Notes under the pieces: model-generated
What the model saw: the letters and a program-made list of their open reading frames with translations, nothing else
Told to the model about the DNA's origin: nothing
Database searches by the model: none
DNA from: Chryseobacterium sp. 6424
GTDB taxonomy: Bacteria; Bacteroidota; Bacteroidia; Flavobacteriales; Weeksellaceae
Reading direction: 5' to 3'
Length of the DNA stretch: 64,000 bases
NCBI RefSeq assembly: GCF_003692615.1
Contig: NZ_CP023540.1
Span: 620,001 to 684,000 of the forward strand
In this document: one piece after another, positions 31,226-40,159 of the stretch
Position numbering within the stretch: the first letter of the stretch is position 1
Layout: every line of letters begins with the position of its first letter
Position numbers and translations under genes: made by a program

Positions 31226-32503
31226 TTAAAGACATTTGAATCTTTCAAAAGTCGCTTTCTCCAGCATTTCGCGGTCATCCGGATGTGAAATATCGATCAG
31301 CGCTTTGGCTCTTTGTCTTAAACTCTTGCCGTAAAGATAAGCGGTGCCGAATTCGGTTACAACGTAATGAATATGACCTCTGGTCGTCACTACGCCGGCT
31401 CCCGGTTTCAGGTACGGTACAATTCGCGGAACGCCTTTTTTGGTCCTTGAAGAAATCGCGATGATGGGTTTTCCGCCTTCTGCAAGTGCAGCGCCACGCA
31501 TGAAATCCATCTGGCCGCCTATGCCGCTGAACTGATAAGTCCCGATAGAATCTGCGCAAACCTGACCTGTCAGGTCAATCTCGATGGCGGAATTGATCGC
31601 GACCATATTTTTGTTCTTCATGATGTTTATCGGATAGTTCACATGTTCCACATCCATGAAGGCGAACGATGGGTTATCATCGATATAGTCGTAAAGTTTT
31701 CGGGTACCGAAGGCAAAGCTGGTAATGGTTCGGTTAGAGTGTGTGCCTTTGTATTTATTATTGATGACATCATTGGCCACCAGGTCTACGATGCCGTCAC
31801 TGATCATCTCGGTGTGGATTCCCAGGTCTTTATGGTTGTGAAGGCACTTCAGCACCGCATCCGGAATGGTTCCGATTCCCATCTGAAGTGTTGCGCGGTC
31901 ATCGATAAGCTGTGCCACGTTATTTCCGATCAAGAGTTCTTCTTCACCTACTTTTGCGCCGTAATCTACCGTCAGCAGTTCTTCCTCGTGCCACACCATC
32001 TTGGTGATCTTGCTGTAATGGATCATCCCGTCACCGTGCGTGCGCGGCATCCGTGGATTCACCTGCGCGATGATGATTTTTGCCGTGTCCACAGCGCTTC
32101 TCGCAACATCCACCGAAGTCCCCAAAGTACAGTAACCGTGCTGGTCTGGTGGCGAAACCGTCACCATTGCCACATCAATGGGTAAGATACCTTTCTTGAA
32201 TAACAGCGGAATTTCGCTCAAAAAAACAGGGACGAAATCTCCCTGGTCTGAATTTACCGCACCGCGAACGGGCGTAGATACGAAAAGTGAATTGATATAG
32301 AAACTGTCTTTGTACTGCGGCTTGGCAATTTCGACATTTCCTTGCTGCGTGATGGATACAAATTCTACCCCACGCAGCCGGCTGGCCTGTCTGCCCAGCT
32401 CATCGATAAACAGATTCGGCGTACAGGCACTCCCGTGCGAGAAAATCCTGTCGCCGCTTTTAATTAAAGATACCGCTTCCTCAGCGCTTACGTATTGAAC
32501 CAT
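31226..32503 (-). CDS. Acetyl-CoA hydrolase/transferase family protein (CoA-transferase)
   Basis: 425-aa cytoplasmic enzyme of the family that includes 4-hydroxybutyrate CoA-transferase and succinyl-CoA:acetate CoA-transferase. Motifs include MGIGTIPDAVLKCL near 210, the catalytic Glu region LGIHTEMISDGIVDL, and the C-terminal FSGIGGQMDFMRGAALAEGGK that holds the CoA. The specific acid is unknown. Its place next to tyrosine degradation makes activation of an acid produced there conceivable, but acetoacetate is usually handled by a different family, so this is inference. Monocistronic, with its own terminator. Confidence 0.9.
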   Translation of the reverse strand: MVQYVSAEEAVSLIKSGDRIFSHGSACTPNLFIDELGRQASRLRGVEFVSITQQGNVEIAKPQYKDSFYINSLFVSTPVRGAVNSDQGDFVPVFLSEIPLLFKKGILPIDVAMVTVSPPDQHGYCTLGTSVDVARSAVDTAKIIIAQVNPRMPRTHGDGMIHYSKITKMVWHEEELLTVDYGAKVGEEELLIGNNVAQLIDDRATLQMGIGTIPDAVLKCLHNHKDLGIHTEMISDGIVDLVANDVINNKYKGTHSNRTITSFAFGTRKLYDYIDDNPSFAFMDVEHVNYPINIMKNKNMVAINSAIEIDLTGQVCADSIGTYQFSGIGGQMDFMRGAALAEGGKPIIAISSRTKKGVPRIVPYLKPGAGVVTTRGHIHYVVTEFGTAYLYGKSLRQRAKALIDISHPDDREMLEKATFERFKCL

Positions 32504-32662
32504 AGTTAATATTTTCTTTGATTATACACCAAAAATACTTAATTCTGCTCATACCCATAATGAGGAAAGTCATTTTTGAAAAAAATCATAAAAAAATATA
32601 AGTCGTATCTAAAAAAATGACTTGCTTTGTCTTACAAAACCTCTTGATATTTAAAATTTTAA

Positions 32663-32953
32663 ATGATGAAAACAATTCAAACTAAAACCGCGATTTATGT
32701 GGTGCCCGCACTGCTCTTGCTGCTTCCGCTGATCGCGATGCAGTTTACCACGGAGGTGAACTGGACACGCTCTGACTTCCTTGTCGGTGGTATCTTGGTT
32801 TTCGGCACCGCCGGAATTATCCATTTAGTCCTTAATAAAGTCCGCAGCCGACGTAACCGGATTATTCTCAGCCTGGCAATTCTGTTCGTGCTGTGTTTGG
32901 TTTGGGCGGAACTGGCTGTCGGAATTTTCGGGACACCGTTTGCCGGCAGCTGA
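32663..32953 (+). CDS. Small membrane protein of unknown function
   Basis: 96 aa with three hydrophobic helices at about residues 10-26, 39-57 and 67-87. A basic loop (NKVRSRRNR) between the second and third helix points to a cytoplasmic loop. The middle helix contains DFLVGGILVFGTAGIIHLV, typical of small uncharacterised membrane proteins found widely in flavobacteria. No function can be assigned. It reads toward hmgA, with a terminator hairpin between them. Confidence 0.7.
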   Translation: MMKTIQTKTAIYVVPALLLLLPLIAMQFTTEVNWTRSDFLVGGILVFGTAGIIHLVLNKVRSRRNRIILSLAILFVLCLVWAELAVGIFGTPFAGS

Positions 32954-32981
32954 TTCCACTTTAATTAATACTAAAAAAAAC

Positions 32982-33018
32982 AAAGCCCCTCCAAATCAAT
33001 CGGAGCGGCTTTCATTTT
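32982..33018. terminator. Bidirectional terminator between the small membrane gene and hmgA
   Basis: Stem AAAGCCCCTCC / GGAGCGGCTTT (one mismatch) with a 9-base loop, A-rich before and T-rich after. Confidence 0.8.
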
Positions 33019-33032
33019 TAAATTTAATGATT

Positions 33033-34220
33033 TTATTCCTGCCAACGGTCTTCAATATGATTGTCTTCCGTATCAAGCCACGAGGTTTTATAAGTCGGAT
33101 CTTCTACCTTCAGGGCTTCCTCCGTTAATTTCAATGGTCTGAACGGGTCAACCATCACGGCAAATTCTTCGGTGAATTTTTTGCCGATGCTTCTTTCCAT
33201 CGCGCCCGGATGAGGTCCGTGAACGATGCCGCCCGGATGGAGCGTGAAATCCATCAAATCGATATGGTTGCGGCTCATGAAATCGCCTTCGGTGTAGAAC
33301 AAGACTTCATCAGAATCGATGTTTGAATGGTTGTACGGTGCCGGAACCGCCAGCGGATGGTAGTCGTACATTCTCGCTACAAACGAGCACACCACGAAAT
33401 TGTGCGCTTCGAAGGTCTGGTGAATCGGTGGCGGAAGGTGAACGCGGCCTGTTATAGGTTCGAAGTTCTTAATATTGAATTTAAACGGATAAAAATAGCC
33501 GTCCCAACCCACCACATCGAACGGATGTGTGGCATACACGAAATCCCAGATCAGGTTTTCTTTTTTCACTTTGATCAAAAAATCGCCTTTTTCGTCCTTT
33601 GGTTCAACAAAGCTGGGCATGATGACATCGCGTTCACAGAAAGGTGAGTGTTCCAGCAGCTGCCCGAACTCATTTCGGTACCGCTTCGGTGTATAAATAG
33701 GCGAGTGGCTTTCTAAAACGAGGAAAACGTTGTTTTCTGAATAAAGTTCAAGCTGGTAGATGGTGCCGCGCGGAATGATCAGGTAATCGCCGACAGCGAA
33801 TTCGAGATTCCCGACAAACGTCTTGAGGATTCCGCTGCCTTCGTGTACGAAAAGCATTTCGTCACACTCGGCGTTTTTATAGAAATAATCGGTGGATTTG
33901 CGGGGTTTTGCGAGACCCATTTTCAGGTCGTTGTTCAGCATCAGGATCTTGCGGCTGTCGAGAAAATCGTCTTCAGGTGCTACGTCCTTACCTTTGAACA
34001 TCCTCGGGGTCACGTTTTTCCCGACTGCGATTTTTGGGGTGACGTCTTTTGGTTCACTGATCGACCTGATCTGCGTGGGCCGGTGGATGTGATAAAGCAA
34101 TGACGAAATGCCGTGGAAACCTTCGGTGCCGAACAGCTGTTCATAGTAGAATTTACCTTCGTCTGATTTAAAAACGGTGTGTCTTTTCTGTGGAATATTC
34201 CCCGCGTGGTGGTATCGCAT
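33033..34220 (-). CDS. hmgA: Homogentisate 1,2-dioxygenase
   Basis: Fe(II) enzyme that opens the ring of homogentisate to give maleylacetoacetate, the step between hppD and fahA. The protein is 395 aa, shorter than the roughly 430-445 aa of proteobacterial and animal forms but usual for Bacteroidota. The cupin signature HPFDVVGWDGYFYPF, the metal-binding stretch PYNHSNIDSDEVLFY, and LHPGGIVHGPHPG with further His ligands are all present. It is transcribed alone, 530 bases before the CoA-transferase gene, and diverges from pnp. Confidence 0.95.
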   Translation of the reverse strand: MRYHHAGNIPQKRHTVFKSDEGKFYYEQLFGTEGFHGISSLLYHIHRPTQIRSISEPKDVTPKIAVGKNVTPRMFKGKDVAPEDDFLDSRKILMLNNDLKMGLAKPRKSTDYFYKNAECDEMLFVHEGSGILKTFVGNLEFAVGDYLIIPRGTIYQLELYSENNVFLVLESHSPIYTPKRYRNEFGQLLEHSPFCERDVIMPSFVEPKDEKGDFLIKVKKENLIWDFVYATHPFDVVGWDGYFYPFKFNIKNFEPITGRVHLPPPIHQTFEAHNFVVCSFVARMYDYHPLAVPAPYNHSNIDSDEVLFYTEGDFMSRNHIDLMDFTLHPGGIVHGPHPGAMERSIGKKFTEEFAVMVDPFRPLKLTEEALKVEDPTYKTSWLDTEDNHIEDRWQE

Positions 34221-34374
34221 TATCTGAGCTTTTAATTAAAGTAAAAATAAGATTTTTTTGGTTTTGCGGCTATCCTTTATTGATATAGGAATTTCAAGTG
34301 TATAAAAGAGGCAAAATAAGCAGCCGGTTTTTAATGAAAAGCCAATGACTCAAATGCATTCCCGACAAAAACCG

Positions 34375-34382
34375 TATATTTG
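34375..34382 (+). promoter_or_regulatory. Probable -7 element for pnp
   Basis: TATATTTG matches TAnnTTTG 70 bases before the pnp ATG, leaving a long leader as is common for this autoregulated gene. No convincing -33 TTG. Confidence 0.5.
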
Positions 34383-34452
34383 GCCTCGTAAATTTAAAAA
34401 GATTAAATATTAACCGCACTCAATACGGAGTGCAAAGACGAACAGATTTTTT

Positions 34453-36798
34453 ATGAATGCTCCACAAGCAATTATTGAAACAATTCAATTAAAAGATGGG
34501 CGAGAAATCACCATCGAAACAGGGAAGCTGGCAAAACAGGCCAACGGATCTGTAGTAGTGACAATGGGCGGCACGATGCTTCTGGCAACCGTGGTAGCCA
34601 ACAAAGAGGCCAATCCCGGGGTAGATTTCCTGCCACTGACCGTAGATTACAGAGAGAAATTCTATTCCGGAGGTAAGATCCCCGGAAACTTTTTCAGAAG
34701 AGAGGCAAGACCATCTGATGAGGAAATCCTTACGATGAGATTGGTAGACCGCGTATTGCGCCCACTTTTCCCGGAGGACTTCCATGCAGAGGTGCAGGTG
34801 ATGATTTCCCTGATCTCTTATGACAAAGAAGTGATGCCCGAAGCACTGGCTGGTTTAGCCGCTTCAGCAGCGATCGCGATTACCGATATCCCTTTCAACG
34901 GCCCAATGTCTGAGGTTACTGTCGCCAGAATCGACGGACAGTTGGTGGTAAACCCAAGCAGAGAAAATTTAGACAGAGCAGATCTTAATATCCTTGTAGG
35001 TGCTACCAAAGACTCTATCGTAATGGTAGAAGGTGTGATGGACGAGATCACAGAAGAGGAAATGATCGAAGCCATTAAATTCGCTCACGAAGAGATTAAA
35101 GTTCAAGTTGAAGCTCAGGAAAGACTTGCGGAAAGAGTAGGCAAATCTTTACCGAAAAGAGAATACAGCCACGAAACACACGACGAAGAGATTCGTGATA
35201 AAGTGTGGAAAGAAACTTTCGATAAAGTATATCAGGTTGCGAAAACACCTTCAGCAAAAGAAGAAAGACACGAAAACTTCAAGGCAGTTCTTGAGGAATT
35301 TTTAGCTCAATATTCAGAAGAAGAATTAGAGACAGTGAAGCCATTCGCAAAAATCTACTTTCACGATGTGGAGAAAGAAGCGATGCGCCAGATGATTCTA
35401 AACGACAAAATCCGTTTGGATGGCCGTTCACCGGAAACCATCCGTCCGATCTGGTCAGAGATCGATTATTTGCCGGGTGCTCACGGTTCGGCGGTATTTA
35501 CCAGAGGGGAAACTCAGTCTTTAACAGCCGTAACTTTAGGTTCTGTTAAAGATGCCAACATGGTAGATTCAGTAGCCATCAATTACGACGAGAAATTTTT
35601 CCTTCACTATAATTTCCCGCCATTCTCCACAGGTGAGGCTAGACCTTTAAGAGGAACCTCAAGAAGAGAAGTTGGTCACGGAAACCTGGCGCAGCGTGCG
35701 CTTTCAAGAATTATTCCTGCAGAAAACCCTTATACCATCCGTATCGTTTCAGATATCCTGGAATCCAACGGTTCATCTTCAATGGCAACGGTTTGCGCCG
35801 GAACATTGGCTTTGATGGACGCAGGTGTACAGATTACGAAACCGGTGTCAGGTATCGCCATGGGATTGGTAACTGACCCGGAATCAGGTAAATTCACCGT
35901 ACTTTCAGATATTTTAGGAGACGAAGATCACCTGGGTGATATGGACTTTAAAGTAACCGGCACGGCAGACGGAATCACGGCTTGCCAGATGGACATCAAA
36001 ATCCAGGGACTTTCTATGGACATCATGGAAACTGCATTGAAACAAGCGAGAGAAGGCCGTCTTCATATCCTTGGTGAAATGTTAAAAACAATCGATGCGC
36101 CTCGCACTGATGTGAAATCACACGCTCCGAAAATGGAAGTACTGGAGATTCCTAAGGAATTCATCGGTGCAGTGATCGGGCCTGGCGGAAAGATCATTCA
36201 GCAGATGCAGAAAGATTTTGATACCGTTATCGCCATCGAAGAAATCGGCGAGATCGGTAGAATTGAGATTTCTGGCGTGAGCAGAGAGAACATCAATGCG
36301 ACCATCGCTGCCATCAACGAAATTACTTTTGTACCTGTGATCGGAGAAGTTTACAACGGTAAAGTGGTGAAAGTAATGGATTTCGGTGCGTTCGTAGCGA
36401 TTGCGAAAGGTACTGAAGGTCTTCTTCACATCTCCGAAATCGAGTGGGCAAGACTTGACAAAGTTCCTTACAAAGAAGGCGACATGGTGGAAGTGAAATT
36501 CATGGGTTACGATGACCGTAAGAAGATGAAACTCTCAAGAAAAGTTTTGTTGGAAAGACCTCCAAGACCGGAACGTAAAGAAGGTGAAGGCGATCAGCGC
36601 GAAAACCGCGGCCCAAGAAACGACAGAAGAGATGACCGCAGAGACGGTGGCGATAGAAGACACGGCGGCAACCACCGCGGTGGCAACGACAGACCGCAGC
36701 ACAGTGGCCGCCAAACCGAGAAACCAGCGGGCGAAGACACCTTCAAGCCACTGAACGAAAGCGAAAATACAGATGATGTGAAGCCGGAAGGATTTTAA
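34453..36798 (+). CDS. pnp: Polyribonucleotide nucleotidyltransferase (PNPase)
   Basis: Phosphorolytic 3'-5' exoribonuclease that forms a trimer in the cytoplasm. The 781-aa protein has RNase PH domain 1 (about 10-145), the linking helical domain, RNase PH domain 2 (about 315-545, with [11 protein letters not shown]), a KH domain (about 560-620, [12 protein letters not shown]) and an S1 domain (about 625-695). The tail from about residue 705 is unusual: a disordered stretch rich in Arg, Asp, Gly and Asn, with alternating basic and acidic clusters. Such tails are found in flavobacterial PNPases and may bind RNA. Confidence 0.97.
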   Translation: MNAPQAIIETIQLKDGREITIETGKLAKQANGSVVVTMGGTMLLATVVANKEANPGVDFLPLTVDYREKFYSGGKIPGNFFRREARPSDEEILTMRLVDRVLRPLFPEDFHAEVQVMISLISYDKEVMPEALAGLAASAAIAITDIPFNGPMSEVTVARIDGQLVVNPSRENLDRADLNILVGATKDSIVMVEGVMDEITEEEMIEAIKFAHEEIKVQVEAQERLAERVGKSLPKREYSHETHDEEIRDKVWKETFDKVYQVAKTPSAKEERHENFKAVLEEFLAQYSEEELETVKPFAKIYFHDVEKEAMRQMILNDKIRLDGRSPETIRPIWSEIDYLPGAHGSAVFTRGETQSLTAVTLGSVKDANMVDSVAINYDEKFFLHYNFPPFSTGEARPLRGTSRREVGHGNLAQRALSRIIPAENPYTIRIVSDILESNGSSSMATVCAGTLALMDAGVQITKPVSGIAMGLVTDPESGKFTVLSDILGDEDHLGDMDFKVTGTADGITACQMDIKIQGLSMDIMETALKQAREGRLHILGEMLKTIDAPRTDVKSHAPKMEVLEIPKEFIGAVIGPGGKIIQQMQKDFDTVIAIEEIGEIGRIEISGVSRENINATIAAINEITFVPVIGEVYNGKVVKVMDFGAFVAIAKGTEGLLHISEIEWARLDKVPYKEGDMVEVKFMGYDDRKKMKLSRKVLLERPPRPERKEGEGDQRENRGPRNDRRDDRRDGGDRRHGGNHRGGNDRPQHSGRQTEKPAGEDTFKPLNESENTDDVKPEGF

Positions 36799-36820
36799 TT
36801 CTGAATGTATATAAATACGG

Positions 36821-36848
36821 AACCACCTCGATTTGGGGTGGTTTTTTT
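36821..36848 (+). terminator. Terminator of pnp
   Basis: Stem AACCACC / GGTGGTT (36821-36827 and 36837-36843) followed by seven T. Confidence 0.9.
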
Positions 36849-36862
36849 GTGTCCCTCAACCG

Positions 36863-36910
36863 CGAATCCGAACACGAATCCGAACACGAAATCGAACACG
36901 AATCCCGGAA
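36863..36910. repeat. 12-bp tandem repeat
   Basis: About three and a half head-to-tail copies of CGAATCCGAACA, the third with one change. It lies between the pnp terminator and the REP cluster. Non-coding. Confidence 0.8.
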
Positions 36911-36960
36911 CCCGAATTCGAACCCGTAACCCCGAATTGCATTCGAGGCTATGCACATTC

Positions 36961-37211
36961 GACTCCTTCGGAGTCACGACATGCCGTCAGTCACGCACCC
37001 TCCCCGAACTCCGTAGGAGTTCACTTCGCATAACCCCGCACAAGCGAAGCGCCGTGCGGGTACTACGCGCCCACGTGCGGCCGGACTCCCACTCACACCA
37101 ACCCCGACTCCATAGGAGTCGAACCTGCATATCCTCGAACGCAGTTCGGGGGTTTAGCGCCCCACGTGCCCGCACTCCAACATCTGACCCACTCCGACTC
37201 CGTAGGAGTCG
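36961..37211. repeat. Cluster of REP-like palindromes beside the RAYT gene
   Basis: Four palindromes share the core GACTCC-N3-GGAGTC: 36961-36975 (loop TTC), 37006-37022 (GAACTCC-GTA-GGAGTTC), 37105-37121 (loop ATA) and 37195-37211 (CGACTCCGTAGGAGTCG). Copies 3 and 4 continue as AACCTGCA and AACATGCA. Between them lie further hairpins: CTTCGC / GCGAAG (37024, 37044), CCCGCAC / GTGCGGG (37035, 37054) and CGAAC / GTTCG (37136, 37144). The last palindrome ends nine bases before the stop of the RAYT gene. The stretch is GC-rich and non-coding. Confidence 0.8.
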
Positions 37212-37220
37212 AACATGCAA

Positions 37221-37673
37221 TCAGCTATCCACCCAAAACCATTTGATGTCATCCTCGATTTCCGCTTCCTTCCACAAACGGTGAATTTCTTCCTGGAAAG
37301 TTTCGTTTCGGTGGTGAGCCTGTTGATTTTTGATGTAGTTGATCAGCATATCCTTCTCCCGGATGGAGTAGCTGAACGCACAATACTTAATGCCCCAACC
37401 GATAAAATCGGGGAAAAGTCCGGACTGTTTCATCCATTTTGAAGAAGCTACTTTAATATCTTTCACCAAACCCGCCAAGGCGACAGACGGATGCAGGTCA
37501 AACAGAATATGCACGTGTTCTTCCATCCCGTTGATGCGGTACAGAAGGCAATTTTTGTTTTTTAGAATACCCCAGATGTAGCGGTATAGTTCCGGCGCGT
37601 GAGCAAGCGGAATTGTTTTTCCGCTTGATTTGGTGCGGAAAACGAGGTGATACAGAATTCGGGTGTAGGCCAT
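37221..37673 (-). mobile_element. REP-associated tyrosine transposase (RAYT, IS200/IS605-like Y1 HUH nuclease)
   Basis: 150-aa single-strand DNA nuclease of the Y1 transposase superfamily. It has the HUH motif HVHILFDLHP (His-hydrophobic-His) at about residues 51-60 and the conserved MEEHVH lead-in; the probable catalytic Tyr is in MLINYIKNQQAHHRNETF near 115. The family opening YTRILYHLVFRTK fixes the start at the ATG at 37671-37673; the frame stays open upstream, but only through a repeat array. No flanking IS ends or TnpB gene are visible, whereas a cluster of REP-like palindromes lies directly at the 3' side. This combination is that of a domesticated RAYT. Confidence 0.88.
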
Positions 37674-37741
37674 GGTGAAATCTTTAGGTTGTCCGGTTAT
37701 CGTCACTGAAAGATGCGAGCAATTCTTTTCTTTTACTTTCA

Positions 37742-37776
37742 TCTTGGCTCTCGACTCTCGGCTCTTGGCTCTTCTC
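37742..37776. repeat. Heptamer tandem array (TCTTGGC family)
   Basis: Five consecutive 7-nt units: TCTTGGC, TCTCGAC, TCTCGGC, TCTTGGC, TCTTCTC. Same unit type as the rRNA spacer elements, in inverted orientation compared with the array at 41684. It lies between the RAYT start and the 3' end of the next gene. Confidence 0.75.
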
Positions 37777-38482
37777 ACAAAAGATTGCCCTTCCTTTTTA
37801 CGATAATACCCAGTTTCTCCAATGTCTGGTCGTCGGGGAAAAGCACCTTGGCAAAAGCTACGAGTTGCGTATATTTTGGGTACAGCGAATCCAGTGCGGC
37901 ATCCCGGATATCCGTCGCTTTCTGCGCTTCGCCGAATTCTTTTTTCTGAGATTCCTTCAGGGAAGAAACTTCCTGCAGCGCCGTTTGCTGCGCGCTGATT
38001 GCGGCATCGTCAATATTCACCGAGGCGGCCTTTGTTTTAAAATCTGGATTAGCTAAAATTTGAGAATAAAAATTATTTACCTGCTGGTACCACGCCGCAT
38101 ACGCCTGCTTACGCCCATCATCAATTCCCAGCGTGGTGTTGGCCTGTCGGTCGCCCTTAAAGATGATTTTTGCCAGATTGCGGTGGCGGGTATAGGTAGC
38201 GTTAATCGCCTCTTTCTTTTGGTTAAATATATCAGTCGCAGCATACTGCTCGCCATATTCCTGGATTTGTCGCTGGTTAAGTTGTTCCAGATTGGTAATT
38301 TCTGTAAGGTAACTATCCAGTTGCGTTTCAGTGATGCCTACAGTGGCCAACCCGGCAAATATTTCAGGCTGCTTGGCATTGGTGAATGCGACTTTCATTT
38401 TTGCGATCAGCTGTTCTGCGGAAACATATTGGTTTCTCGGAGATTTACCGCTTTTCGGATTTTTATTTTCAGGATTTTCCAT
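37775..38482 (-). CDS. Helical cytoplasmic protein with an internal duplication, unknown function
   Basis: 235 aa, no signal peptide or membrane segment, Lys- and Gln-rich, predicted almost wholly helical. Two halves resemble each other: about residues 62-120 (EQLNQRQIQEYGEQYAATD ... AKIIFKGDRQA ... LGI) and 166-225 (SLKESQKKEFGEAQKATD ... AKVLFPDDQTL ... LGI). Each half has a helix, an E-Y/F-G-E-x-x-x-A-T-D motif, then a helix ending in A-K-x-x-F. The fold might be a four-helix bundle repeated twice. I know no named family. It lies between the repeat arrays, transcribed toward the RAYT. Confidence 0.78.
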   Translation of the reverse strand: MENPENKNPKSGKSPRNQYVSAEQLIAKMKVAFTNAKQPEIFAGLATVGITETQLDSYLTEITNLEQLNQRQIQEYGEQYAATDIFNQKKEAINATYTRHRNLAKIIFKGDRQANTTLGIDDGRKQAYAAWYQQVNNFYSQILANPDFKTKAASVNIDDAAISAQQTALQEVSSLKESQKKEFGEAQKATDIRDAALDSLYPKYTQLVAFAKVLFPDDQTLEKLGIIVKRKGNLL

Positions 38483-38584
38483 CTTAATTTGTATTTAATT
38501 GTAAATATAACAAACAAATAGTGAAATAAACAAATTATCAATTACGGAAATCATTCCGCAATATTGTTTTATCATTTCCTGTAG

Positions 38585-38710
38585 TTGCGGAACCATTTCT
38601 AACACTTGCGGAATGATTTCTAACCGTCGCGGAAGCATTTCCTGCACTTGCGGAAGCATTTCCTGCATGTGCGGAACCGTTTTCTGCACTTGCGGAATGA
38701 TTTATTAGAG
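38585..38710. repeat. Six-copy 21-bp tandem repeat
   Basis: Six head-to-tail 21-base units starting at 38585, 38606, 38627, 38648, 38669 and 38690, with the core TGCGGAA-N2-ATTTC. As 21 is a multiple of three, the minus strand reads through as a 7-aa periodic peptide (MLPQVQE-like, 38495-38689). Whether this is translated is doubtful. The array lies in the gap between the duplicated-domain gene and the HNH gene. Confidence 0.85.
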
Positions 38711-38772
38711 TAGCGGGAGGATTTAGTCACTGAAAAATAACTCTGAAGTGTGGACTTCAGAGAGTGCGGATT

Positions 38773-39093
38773 TTATTCAATTAGTTTTGGTGGGTTGGTA
38801 ATAGCTTCTTTAACAACGTTTGCTACGGTTTCTGAAGTAATGTTTTTATTCTTACAGTAATTTCCGTCTAACCATATTGATAAAAGTTTTGCACCTTTAC
38901 TTGCGTTGCAGGCCATACAACAAAGAGCAATATTATCAGTTCCATTCATTCGGATATCATTGACAATATGTTCCCAAGAAGCTTTTGTTTTCCGGTTGTC
39001 ATTGGAAAATTCTATACCACAATAGACACAAGTAGAATCTCGTTCTAAAACATACTTTTCAACTTCTATTGGTATGCGCCATCTATTTGCCAT
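38773..39093 (-). CDS. Small HNH endonuclease
   Basis: 106-aa protein with a compact HNH fold. A zinc-binding CVYCG at about 22-26 pairs with CCMACN near 58-63. The catalytic His is in WEHIVND at about 39-45 and the Asn in TDNIALCC. The C-terminal NASKG replaces the last His of the motif by Asn, a known variant. It starts 17 bases after the stop of the Mrr-type gene, so the two form an operon. HNH proteins of this size act in DNA restriction or in mobile elements; here a role with Mrr is inferred from position. Confidence 0.85.
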   Translation of the reverse strand: MANRWRIPIEVEKYVLERDSTCVYCGIEFSNDNRKTKASWEHIVNDIRMNGTDNIALCCMACNASKGAKLLSIWLDGNYCKNKNITSETVANVVKEAITNPPKLIE

Positions 39094-39110
39094 AAGTCAC
39101 CAAATTTATC

Positions 39111-39995
39111 TTAACCCTCCTCAAAGAAATCCATATCAAGCTCCTTAATCTCATAAGTTGCTTTTATTTGTAAACCAACATTATATTGATGCATCAGGTC
39201 CACTAATTTTATTCCATCGATAAGTATTATAGTGTGATGAGCATCACCTGCTTTTTTTATTGCAGCACTATCAAAAGACGAAGTGGTCACAAAAACACCT
39301 TTTTGAGTATCTCCACTCATAGCCCCAATAAAATTTCGAATTTCTTTTTCTCTTACTTTATTTTCACAGTATCGCTTGGCTTGAATATAAATCTTATCCA
39401 AACCTAATTTGTCTTCATTTATTATTCCGTCAATTCCGCCATCACCAGTTTTAGAGGTTTCAATGAAATCTCCATATCCCATTTTCTTCAATAGAATAAG
39501 AATTACTTTTTCGAAATAAAAGGGATCAATTGATTTTAATTTATCAAGTAATTCATCCTTTACTTGTTTTTCAATTTGATCGAAACCTTCATCAATTAAA
39601 TCCTGTGGTGAAGAGTTAACAATCTTGTTTAGAGTGCGATCTACATTGTTGTTTCCCTCATTATAGAATTCGAAAAAACCACTTGAGTTCTCAATGTCAC
39701 TTAATGAGAGTGATTTATTAATGTTAGCCAAGCCTTTTGCAGTAATACGAACCATCCCGCGCTTTGGAAATTCTATAAAACCACCTTTTTTCAGATAAGA
39801 TTTACCCCAGGCAATTCTATTAATAATTAATATTTCGCCGCTCTTCGTTTTTTGTTCTAATTGATCTTGAGATAAGCTGGAATAAAATTTATCAGTTACT
39901 AGTTGGTATAATTCACGGGTATTCAATGTTTCTCCATTTTCGAGAATTTTTAGAATTGGTATAAATGTTTCGTGGAACTTTGGTATTTCTATCAT
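39111..39995 (-). CDS. mrr: Mrr-type restriction endonuclease
   Basis: 294-aa type IV restriction enzyme candidate. An N-terminal winged-helix domain (about 1-95, with LKKGGFIEFPKRGMVRIT) reads DNA; a linker rich in Asp, Glu and Lys follows. The C-terminal PD-(D/E)xK nuclease has FEKVILILLKKMGYGDF, the catalytic TGDGGIDG near 190-197 and IYIQAKRY near 208-215 (Gln-x-Lys variant, normal for Mrr). Mrr enzymes cut DNA carrying foreign base methylation. The gene is visibly more A/T-rich than its neighbours, consistent with transfer. It is first in an operon with the HNH gene. Confidence 0.92.
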   Translation of the reverse strand: MIEIPKFHETFIPILKILENGETLNTRELYQLVTDKFYSSLSQDQLEQKTKSGEILIINRIAWGKSYLKKGGFIEFPKRGMVRITAKGLANINKSLSLSDIENSSGFFEFYNEGNNNVDRTLNKIVNSSPQDLIDEGFDQIEKQVKDELLDKLKSIDPFYFEKVILILLKKMGYGDFIETSKTGDGGIDGIINEDKLGLDKIYIQAKRYCENKVREKEIRNFIGAMSGDTQKGVFVTTSSFDSAAIKKAGDAHHTIILIDGIKLVDLMHQYNVGLQIKATYEIKELDMDFFEEG

Positions 39996-40159
39996 CGTGG
40001 TGAATTTATGCTATAATCTAGAATCTCTGTTATGAATATTGTTTTAGTACACACTCAAATATAAGCAAGTTTCGTAATAAATAATCAACGCCCTTACGAA
40101 TGTCATTTTTTTTCTCTTAAAAAATTTCGATCTTTCAGAACTCAATTTAATTAAACGAC

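Noticed and set aside
36805..37284. A 159-codon frame over the REP cluster, plus smaller frames on the other strand
   Set aside because: The frame is produced by GC-rich palindromes and tandem repeats and overlaps the RAYT gene; low-complexity peptide.
37674..37778. Longer N-terminus for the RAYT protein
   Set aside because: The extension is encoded partly by the heptamer array; the family start motif lies at 37673.
38585..38710. Possible CRISPR array
   Set aside because: Units are contiguous 21-mers without spacers and no cas gene is present. The 20-bp repeats at 41.8 kb have uneven spacing and also lack cas genes.
37221..40000. Prophage or integrative element
   Set aside because: No integrase, phage structural gene, attachment repeats or disrupted tRNA is seen; the segment looks like a small repeat-rich accessory patch.
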